A stretch of DNA of 64,000 nucleotides from contig NZ_JARXXV010000001.1 of the NCBI RefSeq assembly GCF_029893825.1, positions 620,001 to 684,000 on the forward strand. Direction: 5' to 3'. Below the pieces are notes generated by a model that was not told the DNA's origin, searched no databases, and saw nothing but the letters and a program-made list of their open reading frames with translations. Below are positions 19,931-28,487 of this stretch, in pieces. Within the stretch, counting starts at the first letter, position 1. Each line of letters begins with the position of its first letter. Made by a program: the position numbers and the translations under genes. The stretch is from Aurantimicrobium minutum (GTDB taxonomy: Bacteria; Actinomycetota; Actinomycetes; Actinomycetales; Microbacteriaceae).

Positions 19931-20758
19931 CTATGCGCCAACCTTGAAACGAGCGAAGCCCGTCACGGTGATGCCAGCGTTCTCGAGAACCTGCTGAACC
20001 TTGAACTTGTTGTCGCGAGAGTATTCCTGCTCCAGCAGAGCAATCTGCTTAATGTAGGCAGTGATACGACCGTCAACGATCTTCTCCAGCTGTGCTTCGG
20101 GCTTGCCCTCGTTACGGCTGATTTCGGTAACGATTGCGCGCTCCTTCTCGATGTCCTCTGCAGGAACATCTTCGCGGCTGAGGTACACAGGGTCAGCGAA
20201 GGAGATGTGCTGTGCAATTGCACGAGCAGTCTCAGCGTCATCACCGGTGTAAGCAACAACAACACCAACCTGTGGAGGAAGGTCCTGGCTGGTCTGGTGC
20301 AGGTAGATGGAGAACTTGTCACCGCTGAATGAAGCCAGACGACGAAGTTCGATCTTTTCGCCCAGGATTGCTGCCTCATCTGCGATGAGCTCAGCAACAG
20401 ACTGTGAACCTGCAGGAGCGGCAAGTGCTGCCTCAACAGAGGTTGCACCAGCAGCGGATACTGCATCGAGAACCTTCGCTGCGAGTGCAACGAACTTGTC
20501 ACCCTTAGCCACGAAGTCGGTCTCGCAAGCGAGCTCGATCATGGTTGCGGTGCCGTTCTCCTCCTTGGCAGCAACGAGGCCTTCGCTGGTGGAGCGGTCG
20601 GCACGCTTCGCGTTACCCTTTGCTCCCTTGAGGCGGAGGATTTCAGTTGCCTTCTCCAAGTCACCGTTAGCTTCGGTGAGAGCGTTCTTGGTGTCGACCA
20701 TGCCGGTGCCGAGGCGCTCGCGCAGAGTCTTGAGGTCTTCCATGCTGAATGATGCCAT
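19931..20758 (-). CDS. tsf: Elongation factor Ts
   Basis: EF-Ts is the GDP/GTP exchange factor of EF-Tu. The 275-residue protein begins with a UBA-type region containing LRERLGTGMVDTKNALTEAN, a slightly divergent form of the family signature. The core ELACETDFVAK motif and the HISFADPVYLSREDVP segment follow. It lies 36 bp downstream of rpsB and is followed by a strong hairpin. The Shine-Dalgarno AAAGGAGAT precedes the ATG. Confidence 0.97.
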   Translation of the reverse strand: MASFSMEDLKTLRERLGTGMVDTKNALTEANGDLEKATEILRLKGAKGNAKRADRSTSEGLVAAKEENGTATMIELACETDFVAKGDKFVALAAKVLDAVSAAGATSVEAALAAPAGSQSVAELIADEAAILGEKIELRRLASFSGDKFSIYLHQTSQDLPPQVGVVVAYTGDDAETARAIAQHISFADPVYLSREDVPAEDIEKERAIVTEISRNEGKPEAQLEKIVDGRITAYIKQIALLEQEYSRDNKFKVQQVLENAGITVTGFARFKVGA

Positions 20759-20794
20759 GGTTGTATCTCCTTTAGAGGGATAGAAAGTGGAAAA

Positions 20795-21709
20795 TTACTC
20801 TGCTGCGGGCTTCTTGGCAGCAGGCTTCTTAGCTGGAGCCTTCTTAGCAGCAGGCTTCTCAGCAGCAGCCTCAGCTACTACCTCTTCAGCAACAGCTTCT
20901 GCAACTGCCTCAACGACAGCAGCTTCAACAGCTACCTCAGCAGCAGGTGCGCCAGCCTCGAGGAGTTCGCGCTCCCACTCAGCCAGTGGCTCAGCAGCGT
21001 CGCCCTCAGCAGGCTTCTGGTGACGCTGAATCAGACCCTCAGCAACAGCATCTGCGATAACGCGAGTGAGCAGTCCAACAGAGCGGATTGCGTCATCGTT
21101 ACCAGGGATGGGGTAGGTCATCTCGTCTGGGTCACAGTTGGTGTCGAGGATACCGATAACGGGGATACCAAGCTTCTTAGCCTCCTGGATTGCCAGGTGC
21201 TCCTTCTTGGTGTCAACTACCCAGATAGCGGATGGGGTCTTGGTAAGGTTGCGGATACCACCGAGGCTCTTGTGGAGCTTGTCGAGTTCACGCTTCTTGA
21301 TCAGAAGTTCCTTCTTGGTGAAGCCACTCTTAGTGGTGTCTTCGAAGTCGAGCTCTTCGAGCTCCTTCATACGTGCGAGGCGCTTACCAACGGTGTTGAA
21401 GTTGGTGAGGAGGCCACCGAGCCAACGCTGGTTGACGTAAGGCTGACCTACGCGAGTTGCCTGCTCGAGGATTGCTTCCTGAGCCTGCTTCTTGGTTCCA
21501 ACGAAGAGGATGGTTCCACCGTGAGCAACAGTCTCCTTGACGAAGTCGTATGCATTGTCGATGTGAGCCAGCGACTGCTGGAGGTCGATGATGTGGATAC
21601 CGGAACGCTCAGCAAGAACGAAACGCTTTACTTTAGGGTTCCAACGACGGGTCTGGTGACCAAAGTGAACGCCGCTGTCGAGCAGCTGGCGGATTGTTAC
21701 GACGGCCAT
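20795..21709 (-). CDS. rpsB: 30S ribosomal protein S2
   Basis: S2 sits on the 30S back near S1. The core runs [19 protein letters not shown], then [13 protein letters not shown] and [13 protein letters not shown]. The start is set at ATG 21709, 6 nt after AAGGAG; the open frame extends upstream to 21811 without coding character. The C-terminal about 60 residues are an Ala/Val/Glu-rich then Lys-rich tail with [12 protein letters not shown]-type repeats, longer than in E. coli but common in actinobacteria. It is followed by tsf. Confidence 0.96.
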   Translation of the reverse strand: MAVVTIRQLLDSGVHFGHQTRRWNPKVKRFVLAERSGIHIIDLQQSLAHIDNAYDFVKETVAHGGTILFVGTKKQAQEAILEQATRVGQPYVNQRWLGGLLTNFNTVGKRLARMKELEELDFEDTTKSGFTKKELLIKKRELDKLHKSLGGIRNLTKTPSAIWVVDTKKEHLAIQEAKKLGIPVIGILDTNCDPDEMTYPIPGNDDAIRSVGLLTRVIADAVAEGLIQRHQKPAEGDAAEPLAEWERELLEAGAPAAEVAVEAAVVEAVAEAVAEEVVAEAAAEKPAAKKAPAKKPAAKKPAAE

Positions 21710-21925
21710 GGCCATCTCCTTTTCTTGGCATGTTTTGTGCACAGCACAACACACACCGCTTGCGGTTTTGTCGCGAGGACCGGTTGGTTCTCGCCCTAGT
21801 GCCCGATGCAATTCCCGCGAGAATGATTACTCATACTCGACCGTTGGGTTTTGTCATACGTGTTGGGCACGCGAAGTCACTCCATAAATGAAGTGCCTGA
21901 CCAGCATAACAGGCACAATAGGGGT
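21710..21925. promoter_or_regulatory. Divergent promoter region between rpsB and the MFS gene
   Basis: This 216-bp stretch has no gene. On the minus side the rpsB leader includes short hairpins (for example ACCGC-AAGCGGT near 21755), which might support S2 autoregulation, but I cannot match a known leader motif. On the plus side the box CACAAT at 21914-21919 lies 6 nt before the MFS ATG, suggesting a leaderless transcript. Confidence 0.4.
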
Positions 21926-23521
21926 ATGGCATCTTCAGCGACAGTCGCACTTCCTCCGAGTACCTCTCCCAAGAACGCAGGTTTGGTGCTCACTGCGCTG
22001 ATTCTCGGTGCGGGTGTAGCGAACATGAACCTTGCAGTGGCCAACGTAGGCCTGCCCGACATCGGTCGCGACCTGGGCGCTTCACAGGCAGGGCTGAACA
22101 TTGTTGCTGCCGGCTTCTCACTTGGCCTTGCCTCTACTGTTCTCTACTTAGGTGCCCTGGGAGACCGTTACGGCCGCAAAATGATGCTGATGATGGGCTT
22201 GATCATTGGTGTTCCTGCAGCGTTTATGTCGGCACTCTCCCCCAATATTGAAATGTTGGCAGCCTCTCGTTTGATTGGTGGTTTTGCGGCAGGTATGGCT
22301 TACCCCACCACCTTGGCGCTGATTACTGCGCTGTGGTCAGGTCCTGCTCGCACACGAGCAATCGCACTGTGGTCAGCCATTGGTGCCGCAATGTCGGCAT
22401 CCTCCACCTTGCTTGCCGGCGCTGTGCTCATGATTTTGCCCTGGGGATACTCTTTCCTCATTGCCGTTCCCTTTGCCGTGGTGGCAATTGTGTTGGTTTG
22501 GAAGCTTGTTCCCGCGCACGTCAACGAAACCAAGGACAAGGTTGATCACCTTGGTGGTGTGCTCTCCGGACTCTTTGTGGGAACACTTGTGCTGGGCATC
22601 AACTACATTGCTCTGGATGGCCAAAGAGATATTGCGGTGGCTTTACTGGGTGGTTCTGCCGTCACAGGCTTCTTGTTCTTTTGGCGCCAAAAGCGAGTCG
22701 GCGAACCGCTTTTCGATCTGAAATATGCCGCTCGCCCACCGTTTTGGGTGGCTGCAGTTTCCGGCATCATTGTCTTTGGCTCTTTGATGGGGGCGATGTT
22801 TGTTGGTCAACAGTTCCTGCAGAACGTCTTGGGATACAACACCTTAGAGGCAGGAGCAGCTATCTTGCCCTGTGCGATCACCATGGTGATCGTGGCTCCG
22901 TTCTCCAGCACACTCATTGAAAAGCGTGGGTCTCGCATCACTCTCCTGCTGGGCTTCATTGTCTGCATGGCAGGCTTCATGGTGATGCTGTTTGGCTGGA
23001 ACATCCACACTCCCCTCGGCATGGTGGCACTGAGCTATGTGCTCATTGGTGCTGGTGTGGGCTTCGCCGGAACACCAGCCAGCCATGCCCTGACCGACTC
23101 TGTGCCCGTCACCAAGGTGGGCATGGCCTCGGGAACTGGTGACCTCCAGCGTGACCTGGGTGGCTCCATCATGCAGTCTTTGCTCGGAGCAATTCTGGGT
23201 GCAGGCTACGCAGCAGCTATTTCTCGCTCAATTTCTGCAGCTCCTGCAGCAACCCAGGCAGAAATCACAACAAGTATTGGTGACACTCTGCGGAAGTCGT
23301 TTGGTAGTGCTGAAGATCTTGCTTCCAAATACCCCGACTACAGTCAAGCAATTATGGAAGCTGCTAAACAGTCCTTCCTCGACGGAGCGAACTGGGCCTA
23401 TGCCTCCGGCATTTTTGTCATGCTGATCGGCATGTTCATCACGTTCTTTTTCTTCCCCAAGAAGAACAAAGAGCGTGAACTCTATGCCGAATATGCCAAG
23501 CAGTCCTCCACAGTTCACTAA
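21926..23521 (+). CDS. MFS transporter, DHA2 drug-efflux type
   Basis: The roughly 531-residue protein has about 14 predicted membrane segments. Motif A is well preserved as GDRYGRKMM between segments 2 and 3, and the motif-C-like GPARTRAIALWSA and GMASGTGDLQRDLGGS regions point to the QacA/EmrB (DHA2) group. Such proteins export drugs or lipophilic compounds by proton antiport; the substrate is unknown. The start is set at MASSATVAL (21926); an in-frame ATG at 21851 lies too far upstream. It is divergent from rpsB. Confidence 0.88.
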   Translation: MASSATVALPPSTSPKNAGLVLTALILGAGVANMNLAVANVGLPDIGRDLGASQAGLNIVAAGFSLGLASTVLYLGALGDRYGRKMMLMMGLIIGVPAAFMSALSPNIEMLAASRLIGGFAAGMAYPTTLALITALWSGPARTRAIALWSAIGAAMSASSTLLAGAVLMILPWGYSFLIAVPFAVVAIVLVWKLVPAHVNETKDKVDHLGGVLSGLFVGTLVLGINYIALDGQRDIAVALLGGSAVTGFLFFWRQKRVGEPLFDLKYAARPPFWVAAVSGIIVFGSLMGAMFVGQQFLQNVLGYNTLEAGAAILPCAITMVIVAPFSSTLIEKRGSRITLLLGFIVCMAGFMVMLFGWNIHTPLGMVALSYVLIGAGVGFAGTPASHALTDSVPVTKVGMASGTGDLQRDLGGSIMQSLLGAILGAGYAAAISRSISAAPAATQAEITTSIGDTLRKSFGSAEDLASKYPDYSQAIMEAAKQSFLDGANWAYASGIFVMLIGMFITFFFFPKKNKERELYAEYAKQSSTVH

Positions 23522-23589
23522 GAAGTTCGTTTTCCACTTCTAAGCCAACGAGCTCCTCGTAGTGCTGAATTCACCGCATGCTCTGAACC

Positions 23590-24096
23590 ATGTGGGGATT
23601 TCAGAACAACACCATCACCAAACTGCTCGCAACGAGTTTGTTCAGCGTGGCATGCATTGTTTCTCTCAATGCCTCCTCCGCACATGCACTGCGTGCAGGC
23701 AGTTGGTCCTGGCCGGTTGCAGGTGCTCACACCATTTCTCGCGGCTATGAAGCACCCAGCGTGTTCTATGGACCAGGACATCGCGGCATAGACCTACTCG
23801 CTGACGAAGGTCAAGAAATCCTCGCCCCCGCAGATGGTGTGGTTCATTTTGTAGGCACTGTTGTTGATCGAGAACTCATCTCTATAGATCACGGCGTCTT
23901 CCTATCCACCTTTGAGCCCGTGACCTCCACGTTGAAAGAGGGTCAAAGTGTTCAACGAGGCGAGGTCATCGGCACCCTCACAACAAGTACCCACTGCGCC
24001 TGCCTCCACCTGGGTGCACGGCAGGGAAAAGAGTATCTTTCACCACTTGCCCTGCTGGCATCGATTCCGGCGGCAGTTCTATTGCCATGGGACTAG
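23590..24096 (+). CDS. Secreted M23 family peptidase (LytM-like)
   Basis: A 168-residue secreted protein: signal peptide about 1-34 (hydrophobic core followed by SSAHA), then an M23 domain. Zinc ligands are visible in GHRGIDL (HxxxD) and in CACLHLG (HxH-type, here HLG after CxC). The compact lysostaphin fold covers about residues 40-160. It would cut peptidoglycan cross-bridges or act as a non-catalytic regulator. A cysteine pair in THCACLHLG is unusual for the family. An M23 gene near rpsB is a common actinobacterial arrangement. Confidence 0.85.
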   Translation: MWGFQNNTITKLLATSLFSVACIVSLNASSAHALRAGSWSWPVAGAHTISRGYEAPSVFYGPGHRGIDLLADEGQEILAPADGVVHFVGTVVDRELISIDHGVFLSTFEPVTSTLKEGQSVQRGEVIGTLTTSTHCACLHLGARQGKEYLSPLALLASIPAAVLLPWD

Positions 24097-24543
24097 CTAG
24101 GCAGAGTTTGCTTTGTGGAGTGCAATAGCGGTGCGCATGGCAGCCCGTGCACGCTTGCGATCACCTGAGGCGTCATAGGCTAAACCTAGACGACACCATG
24201 CACGCCAGCTGGCAGGTTCTGCATCCACTGCCTGGGCATACACCGGAAACTCACTATCGGCATCTGCTCGAATAGGTTTACCGCTGGGTCTGTGAGGTAA
24301 GTCTTCACCCGGTAAGGAACCTTCAGATTGCACGATATTGACCAATTTGGTGGAGTTGATTCCGAAGGCAATTTCTCGCCAAAGTCCCCATGCCCCCACC
24401 ACTGGCAACACAATAAGTGCAACACCCATCACAATTGCCACGGGAACACCCGTGCCAATCATGACCACGCCTTGATATGCAGCTGCCCACAAATACAGCG
24501 CTAACAGCGCTGCCATGAGCACGGCTCCTAAGAATGCGCGCAC
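24097..24543 (-). CDS. Small membrane protein with TPR-like C-terminus
   Basis: A 148-residue protein with two membrane segments (about 5-25 and 32-52), a charged linker and a C-terminal tetratricopeptide-like helix pair (WRAWCRLGLAYDASGDRKRARAAM). It ends exactly where the M23 gene ends on the other strand. It lies 8 bp after dapB, so it is probably in the dapB operon. Similar proteins accompany dapB in related Microbacteriaceae to my knowledge; the function is unknown. Confidence 0.72.
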   Translation of the reverse strand: MRAFLGAVLMAALLALYLWAAAYQGVVMIGTGVPVAIVMGVALIVLPVVGAWGLWREIAFGINSTKLVNIVQSEGSLPGEDLPHRPSGKPIRADADSEFPVYAQAVDAEPASWRAWCRLGLAYDASGDRKRARAAMRTAIALHKANSA

Positions 24544-24551
24544 GAAAACTC

Positions 24552-25274
24552 TCAGAGGTTAATAACGCGGTCGAGACCAACGATTTTGCCCGTGAGACCA
24601 GGCAGTGCACGAATAGCAGCCATGATGCCCGCTTCATATGAGCGGTCCGAGAGCGTGGTGTGCGTAATGGTGACGGTCTCACCATTGCCACCAAAGATCA
24701 CGTCCTGCTTGGCAACGACACCTTCCATGCGCAATGAGTGCACGGGAACGCCCGCCACCAACTGACCACGAGCACGCTGATCAGCGTGAGGAGCCTGAAC
24801 ATCTTGGTCACGAACCTTACCGATGCGCTCAGCAGTGCTGACAGCAGTTCCCGAAGGTGAATCCACCTTGTGAATGCCGTGGGCCTCGATGATCTCGATG
24901 GAGTCAAAGTGCTTAGCAGCAAGAGTGGCTAAGTGTGCAGAGAGGGCGGAGCCTAAGGAGAAGTTCGAGATAAAGATCACACCAACTTCAGGGTGTGCTT
25001 CGATTAGGGGCTCAACCTGGTTGATGCGCTCGGCAGACCAACCCGAGGTGCCAATCATGATGGACTTGCCGTTCTCCACGGCAAACTCCAACACCTTGCG
25101 ACTGATGGACGGCAGTGAGACGTCAACAACGATGTCTGCCACGAGCATTTCGCTCAAATCACTCTGCGAACCCAACTGGGCAGCCAGAGTGAAGTCCTCT
25201 GATTCAGTAATCAGACGACAAACAAGTGAACCTAGTTTTCCTGAGGCTCCAACGACGGCAACGGATGTAGTCAC
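24552..25274 (-). CDS. dapB: 4-hydroxy-tetrahydrodipicolinate reductase DapB
   Basis: DapB reduces HTPA to tetrahydrodipicolinate in lysine and diaminopimelate synthesis. The 240-residue protein has the nucleotide motif VVGASGKLG and the catalytic/substrate segment EAHGIHKVDSPSGTA with the key lysine. The usual HH pair reads HG here, a minor change. The GTG start lies 6 nt after TAGACT, so the mRNA is predicted leaderless. The -10 box overlaps the stop codon of the phosphatase gene upstream. Confidence 0.94.
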   Translation of the reverse strand: MTTSVAVVGASGKLGSLVCRLITESEDFTLAAQLGSQSDLSEMLVADIVVDVSLPSISRKVLEFAVENGKSIMIGTSGWSAERINQVEPLIEAHPEVGVIFISNFSLGSALSAHLATLAAKHFDSIEIIEAHGIHKVDSPSGTAVSTAERIGKVRDQDVQAPHADQRARGQLVAGVPVHSLRMEGVVAKQDVIFGGNGETVTITHTTLSDRSYEAGIMAAIRALPGLTGKIVGLDRVINL

Positions 25275-25280
25275 AAGACA

Positions 25281-25286
25281 AGTCTA
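25281..25286 (-). promoter_or_regulatory. Predicted -10 box of dapB, overlapping the upstream stop codon
   Basis: On the minus strand TAGACT is followed by 6 nt and the dapB GTG. Its first three bases are the TAG stop of the histidine-phosphatase gene. No Shine-Dalgarno is present. Confidence 0.5.
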
Positions 25287-25886
25287 GATTGTGTAGGCGT
25301 CAGGAATACCCGTGCGCAGTTCACGTGGCAGGTGACCGAGGTCGTTGTGTGACACAAGCGCCCAAGGGCGTCCAGGTCGTTGCTGCAGCACGGTAATGCC
25401 GCAGTGTGCCTGGTTGAGGGTGACCCACTTCCAGGCAGGAGCTCCGAGAGCTTCTCGCACGAACCAGGCAATGACGTTGTTGTGGGTAACAAGTAGATCA
25501 GTTTCGCCCTGACGACCAGGGGCTAAGAATTCAGCAACAGCATCTGCCATTTGGGCAGAGCCAGCTTCAATATCAACTTCCGTGACCGAACCAAAGAAGG
25601 GATCAAACACGGATGGCGTTTCGTCACTCTTGCCTGAAGGTATGCAATCCATCAGCAAAGCAGAGGGTTCTGTTGATACTCCCTGCATCTGCTCACTCAT
25701 CACACGAACGGTTTCCCAGGCACGTTCGAGCGGAGAATGCCAGACGTGAGAGAACTCCACATCTGCCAGTCGACGGCCCACAGCTTCAGCTTGAGCAATA
25801 CCCCTGGGTGAGAGAGGTCCATCAATAACGCCGTGCTCGGCGTCGAGTTGTTCGCCGTGACGAACCAAGATGATGTTGTGTGCCAT
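25284..25886 (-). CDS. Histidine phosphatase family protein
   Basis: A 200-residue protein of the phosphoglycerate-mutase-like branch. The phosphohistidine motif LVRHGEQ is at residues 7-13, LSPRGIAQAEAVG follows, the second Arg is in SPLERAWET, and a late His is in LLVTHNNVI. All four core residues appear present. Substrate specificity cannot be told from sequence; small-molecule phosphatases are common in this group. It starts 3 nt after the M16 peptidase stop, so it is cotranscribed. Confidence 0.88.
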   Translation of the reverse strand: MAHNIILVRHGEQLDAEHGVIDGPLSPRGIAQAEAVGRRLADVEFSHVWHSPLERAWETVRVMSEQMQGVSTEPSALLMDCIPSGKSDETPSVFDPFFGSVTEVDIEAGSAQMADAVAEFLAPGRQGETDLLVTHNNVIAWFVREALGAPAWKWVTLNQAHCGITVLQQRPGRPWALVSHNDLGHLPRELRTGIPDAYTI

Positions 25887-25889
25887 GAA

Positions 25890-27272
25890 TTACCCCCGTG
25901 CAAGAATACGCGATAACGCGGCCTCATCAGCTTGACCGACGGAGACGAGGGAGAGTTTGCCTGCGGCAAGTTCTTTCGCCAGTTCCTGAATACGTTCGAT
26001 AGTCACAGCGTTCAACAAGGTCAAAGCAGCGTCATAGTCAATGAATTCACCCGAGGAAATCTCCGCTTTACCCAAACGAGACATCCGAGTATCAGTATCT
26101 TCAAGGGCCAGCGCAGAACCACCAGCGAGTTGACCCTGTGCACGGCTGAGCTCATCCGCGGTGACACCGTGATCGGCAAGTTTGTGGAATTCAGAAAGCA
26201 ACAGCTCAGCAACTTCCGGGGCTTTCTTGGGAGAAGTTCCTGCGAAGAGGCCAAAAGCGCCAGCATCTGAATAGGACGAAGCAAAGGAGAACACCGAATA
26301 GGCAAGTCCCCTCTTTTCACGGATTTCTTGGAATAAGCGAGATGACATTCCCCCACCCAAGATGGCGTTCATCACGGTCTGAACCACGCGACGCTCATCC
26401 GTTGCCACAATTCCCGGAACCCCCAGAATGATGTTGGCTTGCTCAATGGGACGCTCAATCACCTGAAGGGCGGTGCCCTGGGTGATTAGAGCTGGCGTGC
26501 GATCACGACGGGCAACCGGTGCGGCCTCCACAGCCAAATCCCACCCTGCAGCTTCCAAGGTTCGCTGAACGTGAGCGACAAGGTGATCGTGATCGAGTGA
26601 ACCAGCAGCGGTGATCACTAAATCATTAGGGCGGTAGTTTGCGCGGTAGTGCGCCACGACAGCCTCGCGCGTGGCCGCACGAATAGTTTCAGGGTTTCCA
26701 CCAATTGGACGCCCCAGTGGGTGCTCTCCCAGTACTCCTTCAAAGAAGCGCTCTTGTGCAACATCCGACGGGTCATCCTCGGCCATTGCTAGCTCTTCCA
26801 GGATGACATCGCGTTCGGTTTCAAATTCGTCTGGATCAATCACACTCGAGGTGAGCATGTCGCTCATCACCTCGATGGCCATATCTAGATCACTATCGCG
26901 AATCTTGGCGTAGTAACAGGTGTATTCCTTGGCAGTGGCAGCGTTGTGCTCACCGCCAACCGAATCGAAGGCGATAGCGATATCGAGTGCTGTGCGCGTA
27001 GGCGTTCCCTTGAATAACAAGTGCTCGAGGAAGTGTGTGGAACCCAAGCTTGCCGGATGTGCACTGTGGCCATCATGTGCAGCTTCGGCAGGGAACTCAT
27101 CCCGTGAACCAACAGCAACCCAGTAACCCAGGGTGACACTGCGTGCACCGGGTACGCGTTCGGTCAGAATGCGCACGCCCGAAGGGAGGACGCTGCGTCG
27201 AACAAGGGCATCACCAGAGGCGACAAACTCAAGTTCTGGTTGATCGAGGGGAAAAGCAATGGGGTTATTCAT
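25890..27272 (-). CDS. M16 family zinc peptidase (processing-protease type)
   Basis: A roughly 460-residue single-chain M16 protein. The inverted zinc motif HFLEH is followed about 75 residues later by the family Glu region (EVMSDMLTSSVIDPDEFETERDVILEE). The C-terminal R/Y motif is in RGLAYSVFSF, so it appears catalytically complete. The start is ATG 27272; a frame-extending GTG at 27299 is less likely. The box TAGGCT lies 10 nt before the ATG, giving a very short leader. In actinobacteria this gene usually follows pnp directly; here an aldo/keto reductase intervenes. The physiological substrate is unknown. Confidence 0.9.
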   Translation of the reverse strand: MNNPIAFPLDQPELEFVASGDALVRRSVLPSGVRILTERVPGARSVTLGYWVAVGSRDEFPAEAAHDGHSAHPASLGSTHFLEHLLFKGTPTRTALDIAIAFDSVGGEHNAATAKEYTCYYAKIRDSDLDMAIEVMSDMLTSSVIDPDEFETERDVILEELAMAEDDPSDVAQERFFEGVLGEHPLGRPIGGNPETIRAATREAVVAHYRANYRPNDLVITAAGSLDHDHLVAHVQRTLEAAGWDLAVEAAPVARRDRTPALITQGTALQVIERPIEQANIILGVPGIVATDERRVVQTVMNAILGGGMSSRLFQEIREKRGLAYSVFSFASSYSDAGAFGLFAGTSPKKAPEVAELLLSEFHKLADHGVTADELSRAQGQLAGGSALALEDTDTRMSRLGKAEISSGEFIDYDAALTLLNAVTIERIQELAKELAAGKLSLVSVGQADEAALSRILARG

Positions 27273-27317
27273 ACGGTGCTCAAGCCTAGAGCACACCACC
27301 TACTTCGTGATGCGAGA

Positions 27318-28331
27318 TTACGAACGAGTACGCCCAGGCAGCCAGTTTCTGCCCTGTTCAGCAGATGCCCGGTCAAGTTCGGCAATCTGCTGACGGGTCA
27401 ACACAACCTGTGGTGCGTGCATCAGTGCCTCGAGTTCTCTGATGGACTCCACACCAACAGTGGGAACTCCCACAGCAGGCCTGCCCAGCACCCATGCGAG
27501 CGCGATAGTGGAGATATCCACTCCTTGACTCATCGCGATGTTGTCGAGAGTTTTGAGCACATGAGCACCGTGACGACCGCCGTGCTGTGCTGCACGACGA
27601 GCACGAGTGTCTGAAGGATTGAATGTCTTGATATTGCGATGACGACCAAGGTAGCCATTAGCCAGCACGAAATAGGGCATGACAGACATTCGCTGGGCAA
27701 TCGACATCATGGCGATATTGCCTTCCACAATGTCTCGGCGCAGCAGGGAATATTCCAAAGCCACAGCTTCGAATCGTGGCAATCCGCTGCCGGCGGCAAT
27801 ACGAGCTTCCAAGAGTCGATCAGCAGAGAAGTTCGACGCACCGAGAGCACGAACCTTGCCTGCTTGCATCAGTGTTTCAACTGCCGAGAGGCTTTCCTCG
27901 AGAGAGACTTGAGGATCTTCTGCGTGAAAATAGAGCAGATCGATGTGATCTGACTGCAGCCGCTCGAGAGATGCTTCAACTGCAGAAATGATGTTCTGGG
28001 CAGAAAGCCCTGGGTATTCGGGGTGACGACCCACTTTAGTTGCCACAACAACACTGTTGCGGTTTCCGCGTTCACGCATCCACTTGCCAATGATCTGCTC
28101 GGACATTCCAGAGGAATACGAGTCAGAAGTATCCACCAGGTTGCCACCAAGTTCGACGAAACGGTCGAGAAGATCCGTCGAACGACCACTAGGAAGCGTC
28201 CACCCGAACACCGCGCCGCCAAGTGCCACGGGATAGACCTCGATGTCTGTTTGGCCGATGAAACGGGCAGGGGCTTCCACCTCAGAGAGGATGTTTTCCC
28301 CTGAGGTTAATTCCCCGAAATCTCCTGTCAC
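27318..28331 (-). CDS. Aldo/keto reductase
   Basis: A 337-residue NADPH-dependent aldo/keto reductase. The tetrad is recognisable: D in LVDTSDSYSSG (with Tyr nearby), Lys in VATKVG and His in LLYFHAEDP, where the family more often has LLYLHxxD. The cofactor region NFSADRL and the C-terminal GVPTVGVESIRELEAL are typical. The start is uncertain: GTG 28331 is the outermost codon but has no good ribosome site. It lies between pnp and the M16 peptidase, apparently an insertion into a conserved pair. The substrate is unknown. Confidence 0.85.
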   Translation of the reverse strand: MTGDFGELTSGENILSEVEAPARFIGQTDIEVYPVALGGAVFGWTLPSGRSTDLLDRFVELGGNLVDTSDSYSSGMSEQIIGKWMRERGNRNSVVVATKVGRHPEYPGLSAQNIISAVEASLERLQSDHIDLLYFHAEDPQVSLEESLSAVETLMQAGKVRALGASNFSADRLLEARIAAGSGLPRFEAVALEYSLLRRDIVEGNIAMMSIAQRMSVMPYFVLANGYLGRHRNIKTFNPSDTRARRAAQHGGRHGAHVLKTLDNIAMSQGVDISTIALAWVLGRPAVGVPTVGVESIRELEALMHAPQVVLTRQQIAELDRASAEQGRNWLPGRTRS

Positions 28332-28440
28332 AACTCTGACGATAGAGCAGAAATGTCACGGCAATGTTACGACAGACCATTGGTCTACCTCTCGGCGGAA
28401 ATTGTCCCCCGTCAGGGCTTTAAAGTGTCCCCCAGAAAGA

Positions 28441-28476
28441 CGAATACCCGCCCCACAACAGTGGGACGGGTATTCG
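28441..28476 (-). terminator. Terminator hairpin after pnp
   Basis: CGAATACCCG plus CCCAC pairs with GTGGG plus CGGGTATTCG around a 4-nt loop. The minus-strand hairpin is followed by TCTTTCTGG, a weak T-tract. Confidence 0.72.
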
Positions 28477-28487
28477 GATGAGTGAAT

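Noticed and set aside
21020-21799. 259-residue plus-strand open frame opposite rpsB
   Set aside because: Mirrors the rpsB codons; no domain and no start signal.
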